Below, in pieces: positions 23,385 to 35,300 of a stretch of DNA of 64,000 nucleotides. Source of the DNA: Clytia hemisphaerica (lineage: Eukaryota; Cnidaria; Hydrozoa; Leptothecata; Clytiidae); contig CACVBU010000600.1 of assembly GCA_902728285.1 (NCBI GenBank), forward strand, positions 539,558-603,557. Reading direction: 5' to 3'. The notes below the pieces were generated by a model. The model did not search any database. It was given only the letters and a program-made list of their open reading frames with translations, and was not told the DNA's origin. A program made the translations under genes and the position numbers. The stretch's first letter is position 1. The number at the start of each line of letters is the position of its first letter.

Positions 23385-26300
23385 TCAAAAAATATGCCAG
23401 GTGAAAACAAGAAACTTGATGAAAACAAGAATAGAATCAATCCAAATGAGTCGCAAATCTCAATCCTTCGCTTCTTCTTGCCCTGTCTCGCTTTAAACTC
23501 AATGCTCCTGACTGATCATCAAATTGTTTCATAAGCAATCTCATTGGTTCCGGTCATTTCACAACTTTTTCACTCTGGCATACAGCTCCCTTAAATAAAA
23601 TTCAATTCCAAAATAATGATATGAAGTCACTTTTAATGTAGCAAAATCTCAATTTGAAGTGAAGCTTTTTATATTTCTTTTGTGATTCATTGAATTCTTT
23701 CGGGCTTCCAGGAAAATTTATCTTAGCACGACATGACTTCTTTCAGAAATGTTTCACTTAGAGATATCAGTTAGTTGCACTTAGTAGGACAATCTAGAAA
23801 AAATACTGCTCGAAAAAAAACCCCGGTAATTTCGTTACCTGATAGCCTCTTTGGATTCTTTGGATTTTTTCTCCCTCAAATTCGCCCAATCAGTTAGAAG
23901 TTCTGTTAAAAAAACAAGAAATTATAGTGCATGGTATCCAATGAAAATTCAATGCATCCATCAACCTCGTTCCCTGCGTATTATCAGCTTTTGATGCTTA
24001 CTGATAGCGCTAGATAATACCCTGGCATTGTCTGGTTTTCGAACGCGTAAGATTACGTAATTCAAAAACAAAACGTCAGATTTCATTTGTTCCTGGATTT
24101 TGAAGCCGTTGCATTTGTTCCTGGGTTTGAAACCAAACATAATACTGAATATATTAGTTATGACTAAAATACATAAGTTACCCCAAAAATTAGAAAATGG
24201 CAAGGAAGAAAACAATAAAAATCTTGAAAAACACCAAAAAAACAACAAAAAAAGCCGTTGCATTGCAGTTTAACTTTGTAACGTCAGATTTTTTATGACT
24301 TATTGTTTTGAGCAGTTCCAACACCAGGGTATTCTCTGGCGTCCATAAGTAACATAAATAAAGCCTGGGATACACGGGGACGAGGTTGTGCATCCATCAT
24401 AAAAAAGCTGTATCAAAACTATGCCGACTCTTCTTTTTTGAAACATTTTTTTCAGCACCCAATTAAGAATTGTGTATTAAAAAGCGGATCTTTAAACTGT
24501 TGGCAAAATATTTTAAAAGGAAATAACGTAAAATTTTTTGAAAAACTAGTAAAATGAAGATGAAAACATATTCTCAATAATATCTTTCCAACGATCTTTA
24601 CTTTTTCAACATAGCGTAAAAGAGTAGCGAGAAATTGTGAAAAAAGAGTCCACGTACTTTCTGGTACAAGATGGTCGGGTGGAATTTGAGAAGACAGTTG
24701 TTATTTTTTCTTAAGTTCTACTTTTTAACCCTTTCAGTATTAAGCCTACAAATGTTTTTGAAAATATTTTTGTCCAATTTCCTAAGAATTTGGTAAGAAT
24801 TTACTTGCAAAAGAGCTGCAACTGACCTGTGATGCGCGCTTCGTCTGCTACATAATCTCCATCTATATAATTCTTGATTCGTAGATTCTACAAACGAGAA
24901 AAACATTGAAAGAAAAATATATTTTTGTGGCAAAGAAACTTAACTTCTCACGAAAACTGGTTGTATTCGGACGCTAAGAGAGGGAAAATGAAAACGCATG
25001 AAAACTCTACTGGTCTCATTCTTTCGTTTATACTACAGTGGAGTCTCCATAACTCGAACACTCACGGGGATACAAATTTGTTCGAGTTATGGAGTAAAGT
25101 TTTGTTAACTGAAGTCACCATACAGTCTGTTCCTGTAAAGAATCCTGCATTGTAACACGCTTGCGTAATTTGTCGTTTTTTTTAAACCACATGCAGTTAA
25201 ATCCCGTGATAAACAAAGAGGAATGAATCTCTAGGGTTGGTATAGTCACTTTCGGTCGGGGTTGTGGACGGCGAAATATGTCGTTTTTTATGAAATTTGT
25301 CGTTCTTTTCGTCTATTTTTAGTAATGCAGGATTCTTTAGATAAACCCGCTCATAAAACTTTTTCAAGTTAAAGAGACATTCGACTTACAGAGGTTCGAT
25401 TCATAGAGAATCTACTGTAATAAAGTTATACACTTTGCATTTCTTACCATCCACTTAAACCTGCCCTTCTCAACTTTAGTGATATATTTGGCTTTGTCGA
25501 TACTGTAGCGAATTTCTGCTTGTTCTTGTGCGATGGTGTATCTGGAACTCAATTGACCAATCAGGATATTACTCAGCACCACGATTATTGTACCCATATT
25601 CAGCACGATCAAAATAATCATCGCAACTCTGTGAACAGTAAAGATAATGTTTCGAATAAGAGATGACGTTATGTTAGCAGGGATTTGATTACCTTAAGAG
25701 AAGAAAATTTGGCCAATTTTGGTGCAATTTGGCGGAATTTATTTTGACGATTTGATAAAATTCCTATATTTGGCGAGGATTAATCTTGGCGAACGACCTG
25801 CTATTTGTTGAATTTTCTAGCTGAAAATCGAGAAGAAATTGCGAAAATGGAGACTTGTGTGAAAGAAATTTAGTTTGGGCGAATGACCTATAATTTTAAA
25901 TTTGGCGGGAAGGAATTTTGGTGAACTTGGTGAGTTTTTTCGGAAATTCACCAAATTCGCCAAAATTTCTTTCCACCAAAATTTCTTCCCTTAAGGTATT
26001 TTCAATTTCAGATTCTCAAGGAATTTACCTTTATTCCTATTTTTTAGAAGGGGAAACATCTTGGGAGGGGGGGGGTGTTTGAAGCTCGAAGATGCACGAA
26101 GGGTTAAACGCATACTGAACTCCAAAGGGGATTGGAATCAGATATAACATAATAATAATTCGATATACAAAACTTCTGAACACTTACTGTATCCCTTTGT
26201 TTTTATAATCGAACGTTTCGAGGTAATCGTCAGCGAAGGGATTTCCTTCAGCTATACCACGTGCTTCTTTCAACAAAATCCTCCAAAATGTCCTGAAAAG

Positions 26301-29300
26301 GGAAATCAAATTCATCTCTCCTCCAAATTCTGATTTCATCTACTTTAAAAAACCTAAAAGTACTTGGTAGATATCGTGTAAGGGGGCTTCAAGTATAGCT
26401 GGGTGATGAAAAAAGGAAATTTCACTAAGACAAAGCTAAAATTTTAGTTCTAGATGTCAAGTAAAAATCCGGGCAAAAGCTACCGAAACAATGAGCTAAA
26501 AAAGTACATAAATGAAAAGATCTAGACTTACATTCCTTTTTGAGGGAAGGTGGCAGATTTGATGGCCAAGAAAACACATCCAGTGAACCCGATCATCACC
26601 ACCACAAAAAGTTTGGCAAACTTCACAATGTCCACTCGAATGATTTCTGCAAACGTCTTCGAATATACGCCCAGGTCCCTTTGATAGAAAATGGATAAAT
26701 GTTCGTTGTAGATGGACCTACTCAATCCTCACAAAATTCATGGGGGAGGGGCAATCAAGATAAGTGCGATCCTCAAGGATAAGTTTTCAGGCTCCTAAAG
26801 TAAAATGTCACTAAGTTGTTCATCTGGTTGCTGTCGGCTGAGCCGGGAATTAAGGAGTCTATCCCCTTCCTATTTGCACTACTAGACTTTGGAGATCGAA
26901 TGCTGAGGTGAAGCGCCACACCTACTCTTAGCTCCCAGTAACTTACCGCCTAAATTAGATTACCCAATTTAAGCTACTCATTCGCTGAGTTAACAGCCCG
27001 GTCGCTGTTCGAACCCTCATCGAACCCTCATCCCTTGGATTGTAAGGTGAGTGCTCTACCGACTAAGCCACTCGGTCACGAAGTTCGATGTAAGCGTTAA
27101 TATGAGAGACGATGTACTGTAAAGTGTAAGGTGTAAGCAACGTGTTTTGCTCTTTAGTTAAAAAATGATTCAAAGAATACACCGTTTTTTGCTCAAATTC
27201 GGCTAAATTTTTTCTTCAATGTATCTAATTTTTGGCTGTAAAACGATAGTCTTCAATCTTCAATCCGTCAAATAAGAATGTTATCAAAAAAAAAGAAACG
27301 TGCTGACATAAAAAGATTTTTTCGGAAATCAAACCATGCTAAGTTTTGGACATAGACATAAACAGTTCTTTCTATCCTGTAAAAAACTAAACTAAATCTA
27401 ATGGATCAATTTTGTGTGAAAGTCCAAAGTTCTGCACAAATGCCCATAAAAATTTCTTTTGAAGATCGGGCTCCGTCAGATCAGTCCATGATTTAATGAG
27501 GCTCGGAAAACACGAGTTAAAAAACACGAGTTAAAAAACACGAGTTAAAAAACACGAGTTACAAAAAACACGAGTTACGTTAAATGTGACGTCATCAATG
27601 GGAAATTATGACGTCACAAGTAGATAATTTAACTCGTCAATTTATGGTGCACCATAATCTTACGAGTTAATTAACTCGTCAATTTATGGTGCACCTTAAT
27701 CTTACGAGTTAATTAACTCGTCAATTTATGGTGCACCTTAAACTGACGAGTTAATTAACTCGTCAATTTATGGTGCACCTTAATCTTACGAGTTAATTAA
27801 CTCGTCAATTTATGGTGCACCTTAAATTGACGAGTTAAATTTTCATGAAACTAAGTTGGTCAAAAATTCTAAAATGGTGGTTAAATTATTTTTTGTGCCT
27901 ATTTTTAGTTTAAAACTATTGGAATGGTAATTTTCTCTCATAATATTCATAGTCTTTAACTGAGACAGAAGTTGACAAAAAGTATTTAGGCTTCGAAAAA
28001 CTTCGAAAAAGAAATCCCTTTTTCGTACAAATGGCCGACAGTTGTCTCTAGCTACTCCTACTTATTCTTTTTTTGCCATTTTTCATCTCCAAATCAAATA
28101 AAAACTTACTGGTCATGGGCTGGTCATCCTTGGGATTTTTTGATATCCAAAATTGAATCACCATTTGATAAGAATAAAGTTTAGATAAATAAAGGCTGCC
28201 TTCGAAAACTGAATTTCGAAGGCAGGAAAGTCTACAGCGAAAACTGAAGCAAACAAAGCATTCCATTTCTCCCCCATTTCTCTACATACATACCTCTTTC
28301 CAATCGAATCTCAATTTAATTAATTTTACTTTCCTTCATTCTCAAGTTTTATTTTTAAGAATGAGAGTAATAATTATAGGTTTTATTTTTTGAAAAGCTC
28401 AATGTGTTCTTTTCAAAAGCCAAACTGCCAAAGTCTGCCAAAGTCACAAATGGAACTTTTTGTTTTGATTTTGATTGCAATATTTTCGAATCTTTCGAAT
28501 GCGTGACGCAATTTGATTGGCACAAAATAGAACGCGCGCGAAAAAACAATGCAATGAATTCTTCTCTGAGATGACAAAAATCGCAACACCAATTTGGCGC
28601 GATGCCTAATTTTACATTTTAAAGATTTTTCTTCGAAGCCTGGAATCTAAGTCCTAGGATATCTTTCAATCAGGTAAAATTTCGTAAACCTATTATTAAA
28701 ATATATCTCTTTTATCACCAAGAAAATCGATGGTATATTATTCATATTGTTTCCATTTGGTAGTTGATAAATAACACATTCGTTTCAAATTCCGGAAACA
28801 TATTTTGCAAACTGTTTTTTGTTTGATGAAAAATGTTGAAAATTCTCGATTGCGTAATGGAAATCGAAAAATAGAACTTTAACAAAGAGGTTACGATTCC
28901 TAAAAATAATTCTTGCCTATTTTAATCTGAATTTTAGAATTTTTGACCAACTTGATTTCATGAAAATTTAACTCGTCAATTTAAGGTGCACCATAAATTG
29001 ACGAGTTAATTAACTCGTAAGATTAAGGTGCACCATAATCTTACGAGTTAATTAACTCGTCAGTTTAAGGTGCACCATAAATTGACGAGTTAATTAACTC
29101 GTCAGTTTAAGGTGCACCATAAATTGACGAGTTAATTAACTCGTAAGATTAAGGTGCACCATAAATTGACGAGTTAATTAACTCGTCAGTTTAAGGTGCA
29201 CCATAAATTGACGAGTTAAATTATCTACTTGTGACGTCATAATTTCCCATTGATGACGTCACATTTAACGTAACTCGTGTTTTTTGTAACTCGTGTTTTT

Positions 29301-32300
29301 TAACTCGTGTTTTTTAACTCGTGTTTTCCGAGCCTCTGATTTAATTGTTCAAATTTAAATTAACGTCACAATAAAAAAATTGACGTCAAATAAAAAAAAT
29401 TTCACTTTAAAAAAGAAACCTTTTGCAGAATCAAATCAAAAGTTTTTGAAAATTAGTATTAGACGCACGTGTCTTGTATTTTGTTGTGAAAAACTTGCAA
29501 AAATGTTATTAAATTCAAAGAATATCGTTAAAATGGATGTGTCCAACTTGCAGACATGTGAGCTCTGCCCTGAGAAGATATTTTTATCACCAATGGAGTT
29601 GGATCACCATAAAAGTACGCATCAAGCAGAAAATGAGTCAATTCGGAACATTACTTCAATTAAACTAGCGCAGCTGAAGAAAACCAAGAAAAATCTTACA
29701 GCTAAATTGAGAGCAGTTAAAGAAGAAGCCGACTTAATGTGTAAATGGAATGTTCAAGATGAAAAGGTTGTTGAACTTCTTGAAAAAGAAATCCTTTCTC
29801 TCAAACAACAAATCGATGGGAAAGATGCCGATATCAGACTTTTAAGTGACAACCAGGAGAAATCGGCTACTAATGACCTCGCTCATGGTAAAAATCAGCT
29901 TTTGATTTCTATTCTTTTATAACCAAGTGTCTACTTCTCTATTAGGCTTGCATTATACTTAGTAATCTATTGTTCTTAAAAAAATAGAGCCGTTGTTTAG
30001 GTACGAAAAACTGAATCTGTGTCTGTTTATAAACGTTATGTTGCATTATGCTTATGAGTTTCTTTCATTCGAGCGATTTTTCGATTCACTTATTCACACA
30101 TTCTTACTAGAACTCCTAATAGCTCAGGCGATGTATATGCTCTCTAAAAATACCGATTATAGACAGTAGATTATACGTTTTTGAAACAACGACTTTTTCC
30201 CCAATGATAACATATTAAACCGTTTGCATTTTTGCTTTTTTTAGAGTTCAAAAAGCTACTTGATACGGAGTATGAGGAATTGATCTGTGGAACCTTAAAG
30301 CGTGATCAACCTCAAACATCCGCATCTGCACCAAACTTATCCATGGTTGCTGGACCTTCCAAGGAACATTCATCTCAAAGATGCACATGCACTACTGCTG
30401 CAGTAGATATTGAAAAGTTTTCTAAAGAGGTTTCTCAATTAAAAGACAAACTCTCCGAATCAACTGCCCTGGTTCAAGAAATGACTCACAAAAATCAAGA
30501 GGTTGAAGGTGATCTTGCACTTGCCGTAGAAGCTCTCGAATCATCAAATACAACCAACCGACATATGATGCAGGATAAGGAAAAGATCGAAGCCAAACTC
30601 CGCGCGAACGAAAAAAAGATCAAAGAACAAAACGAGCTCATTCAAGAGCACGAGAAACGATCTCCCTCGGTTGAGATTCAAGAAAAAATCGCTTTGCTTC
30701 ATGAACAATTGACGGCAACAGATGAAGAGTTATTTAATCTGATGGAGTGTGTGGAGGAAAAAGAAAATGATCTTGCACATGCGCATCGTAAACAAAAGCT
30801 AATGGAAAATGAAAATGTTATTCTCACACAACTCATTGATGAGCTGAGAGAAGAACAAAATGAAAAGTGCTCGGAGTGGGAAAAGGAAATGGCGGACCTC
30901 CTATCTAAGCAACGATCACTGGAAAAAGAAAATCAATCTTTACTTTGCAAACTGACCGATTATGAGATTGCAAATAAAGACCAGACTGTTAAAATTGATC
31001 AACTGACTTCGTATGTTAAGCAGCTGGAAAACCAGAAGGCTCAAGACAAGGAACAAATCGCACTCCTGTCGGCTGAACGAGATGAATTCAAGCAACAATT
31101 GGTTGTCCTTCAACAAACACATGGAAAATGTATCATTGAGAAACAAGAGCTGAAAGCTTTGTGTGAAAAATCTGTAGAGGATATGCGTCTTAAGATGCAA
31201 AAATATTTAGATGAAGGAAAAGAAACATCGTACGAGCTTCAAGCTAACCTTGAAGAACAGCTCAAGGAATTGCGGCGTAAACATAGAGTTGAGCTTTCAA
31301 AGCGTGATGGAGAAAGGTTGAACCTTCAAAACACCATTGAAGATCTAGAGAAAGAAATTAACATCGCAAAGTTTCAACCAAAAGTTGACATTGGAAAAAG
31401 CAAAAGGCTGGAAAAAGCTATAGATGAAGCCAATCTCCAACTCTCGAAAAAAGCAGAGCTTGAGAACACAATAGAGGAACTCAGACATGAACTAAGATCC
31501 ACTCAAAGATCATTAGATGTTGCTAACAGCCGGAAAGATTCTCTCCGAAAAGAAGTCAGTGAACTCAAAGAGTTGTTGGATACTGAAATAGGAAAGACGA
31601 ACGACTTCAGGCGACAAAGAGACCTAGCCGAAAAAAAATTCAACAATCGTCAAGAGCAACTCGCCAGAGCTGAAGAAGATGTTGCCAGTATTAAAACTCA
31701 ACTTGTTGGTTTGAAGAAGCAATTAACCTTAAAAGACAGTGACCACAAAATGGAGATAGAGCGATTGATGGTTCGGATCAACGATCTTCAAATAGAGAAC
31801 GATTATGCTCAAGAGGGTATCAATGAAAATCAGAAGCCAGAGTCAGATGCTGCAAAGATTACCTCGGAGAATGAAAAGCTATCTCTTCAGATTTTAAACA
31901 AGAACGAATCAGAAAAGAATTTCATTGATGAGATAAAATGTTTAACGAAAAAAGTCCAAGAGTTAGAAGCTGTTTCAACGGGCAAAGAGAAGCTAATGTC
32001 AGAAAACGAAGCGTTATGCGCAGAAATTTCTAATATGAAAGAGCTAGAGAAGAGCCGCGTGGAGGAAATTCGATCTCTCACAAATAAAATCAATGATTCG
32101 GAAGAATGTTTGCAATCTGCACCTTCTAAAGAAAAGCTTCGTCACTTAGAGGAAAAACTCGCTAACGCCCTGAAACTACAAAAAGAAGCTGTCCTTCAAG
32201 CCGATATGATCACAAAGCAAAACAATGCTTCTAAAGATAAATTAGCCACGAGTCTTGACGAAATCGAGTATCTCAAGGAAAAATATATGCACGCAGAAAA

Positions 32301-35300
32301 GACAGTGAAAGACACAGAGTTGTTGCTCGAGAAAACGCAAAAACAACTGGAAGTGAAAAATACTAAACTACAGAAACAAGACCGAGAAATTTCACACTTT
32401 CTCGATCAACGCTCTGAGTTGAAAAGCAAGATTAACAATATGGTTAAGAACAGTGAAAAGCACAAAATGGCAAAAGAGTTGGCAGAACAGAAATTAAAGG
32501 AGGAGAAGATAAGATCAACAGAATTGAGAGAAATCGTAAATGAGCTTCGAGACGCAGAACAGTGTGACCATAAAGCTACCGAAGCTTTACTTTTGGAAGA
32601 GCGACGCAAAAGGTCAGACCTCGAAGAGATTATTGGTCAAATGAAATTAAAAGATGATCAAACTCAAAAAGAGCTTGCGAGTGAAAAACAAAATACATTC
32701 AAACTTGAGCAAATCATTATTCAAATGAAAGACGAAATGGAAGCTCTCAGGAAGACAAACCAGACGTCAAATGCTGATGGAATGTCTTACAGGACAGATG
32801 AGGCCGTTGAACAACAAGCACCGCTTTCTTCAGCTGAAGATAATACATCTGGTAAACAAGGACCTCTCGTTGTCAATGATAATCTTGTGGACAGAGTATC
32901 TTCTTGTTCGTCGGAAGAAGAAGAAATCACACCAACTGCCTCTCAGATCTCTTTAAGTGGTGAATCATCGGAGCAAGATAATCATGAAAGGTAAGATTTC
33001 CTAAACCTATCTTTCTCATGCAGTTGCACCATACCCGATGCTCGATTTTCTGTGGATAGTTTAAGAGACCTATATCAAAACGAAGTGGTACACCTTTGTG
33101 GTGCTATTTTAGCCCTGCAAGCTTTTATATCTCCGTTTGAGCTCAATATTTGAAAGTGAACAAATTAAAAGATTTTTTATTTTCATTTTAGCATTATTGA
33201 TAATGATGAACAACTCGAAGAACCCCACGAAGTATCACAAAACAGTGATTGTTTGTCAGATGATGATGATGATGATGGTACTATCGGTACAGCTCTGGAC
33301 AGGTAGGTCATCTTTAAATTTCTTTAACAATATTATTCAAGATAATTTTATTTAAAGAAGTCATTACGTGAAAAATTCATTTTACGACCGTTTTACGGTT
33401 ACAAAAATGTGCTTTCCCAAAATTCAATATGACAAGTGAAAATTTTTAAACAAGCAATTTTATTTTATTTTTTCATTCAGAAAAGAGACGGTTGTATTCC
33501 ACGTATCACCATCAATTCCATCCAACAACGACGGTGACAAAGATGACGAACATGATATTGAAATTCCTAAACACCAATGGGACGAAAAAATTATCAATGG
33601 AAAAGAACAGTCCCTTGATGAGGAAATCGGTGACTCTGCTTGTGAACCAGTAAAAATCACCCCTGAGAAGCAATCATTGGATGTTGCAGTCATTCAAAAC
33701 CCTGCATCCTTGCCTGACTTAGTTTTAAATAACTCTGTTAACTCCAGTGATTCCGATGTTTCACTGAAGGCTGATTCTTCATCATCGGAAAGCCTTCCAT
33801 CAAGTGGATCAAACTCTTCAGAATCCATCAAAACAATTTCCAATTCCAAAGGAACCAAGAAGAAAAATAAGAAGGGTAAGAAAGTTACCAACAAACACAT
33901 GCCCGTCCACTTCTCAAGCAAACCGTCACCAGGGGCATCACAGAAAGGGGCATCACAGAAAGGTGAAGACCATTCTAACCATAAAATGTTCGATGATAAA
34001 CTTAACAACAAACGAACACCTAAATCGGATGGTAACCGAAAATTAAAATCCTCGAAACCCGGCGTCAAAGCACAACCAATAGTCAACCAAGGAGCGAATG
34101 TGAGGAGATTATCAGCTGTGTTCTCCAAAGAAACCATCGCACCAGTCGCAACGAATCAGTGCTTTCCAAAGCCGACCAGAATCTCAAGCATCAAAGAAAA
34201 ATTTGAAAATCTTAGCTGCTGAGATTAATCTAAACAAACTATTTTTTATAATTATATTTAGGACAATTTTTTTTCGCAGATTTTTCCCCATAAAATATTT
34301 TTCTCTCATACTGGTATTTGTAATTTTTATTTTTCATAAATATATCTTAATCCGTATAAAATTTCAAATATTTCAATTCAATTGTTTTTCTCCCTCGAAA
34401 ATAAAAAAGAATTCAGTCCAAAAATGTCATTTAATTTTGCAGCGTGCAGTTTTTATCGTATCGAGTCAAATTATGCTTTGTTAAGTAAAATTCAAACTAT
34501 TTTAGTAGTGAACATTTTGTTCCAAATCCGATTCTTTTTTGAGTAAGAAATATTTGAGCTTGGATACTTTTCTTAAGTGTATCATCAATGACGCCACAAA
34601 TTCACCTTTTACCTGTTCATTTCCATTTATTTCCATTCCTTGTATTTGATGTGATCCAAAAATATTCGTTCACAAAATAGTTATCTGAGAAATTGAAAAG
34701 CCACTTAAAATGCTCCACGTGCATAGAACCACGCATCACAGACCCTATGCGACCCTTTACGAGTGGGCCAAAATAAATCTTTTTTTGAAACTACTGGGAA
34801 AAACACTTAACTATTACCCATACTGGGGAAGTCACTGTCAGAACCACGCATCACAGACCCTACCCTTTGAGACCACCTACCAAACCCCATTTGAAACTAT
34901 ATCCCGTTGGTTACTTATCCATTACTGGGGAAGTCACTGTCATTTTGAGAACGCCCACTGGATCTCTGATGTAAAAAAAGGTAAATTGAGTTATCCATTT
35001 GTGCCCCTTGGTCTCACTGTCAAATACAAGAGAGACTGATTGAGAAAGAAGAAATTTTATGAAAGTATGTACAGTGTACAGTCCGGAAACCCCATTTCTA
35101 AGCACTTTTTTGGCTCAAACTTGCCCACAAAATTTCGTTTTCGAAAATATTGTACTCCGCATTTTTTTGGGTACTGTCATTTTACATCATTATGCAATAA
35201 AAATCAGAAAAAAACTAAAGTCCGTTCACGATAAGTGTGCACTCTTTTTTCTTTTAGCTATAACTTTTGAAGGAATTCTTTGTTCTTTATAAATTTGGTA

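Noticed and set aside
23385..23507. Secure last exon of the channel gene
   Set aside because: Phase fits and the frame is open, but the acceptor has a weak pyrimidine tract. It is kept only as tentative within the gene entry.
26990..27080. tRNA-Val gene
   Set aside because: The A and B boxes are present, but the acceptor stem does not pair and a non-tRNA body follows. It is called a SINE.
27498..29336. CRISPR-like array from regularly repeated units
   Set aside because: Units are directly tandem without unique spacers, are mirrored in two arms, and lie in a spliced eukaryotic gene.
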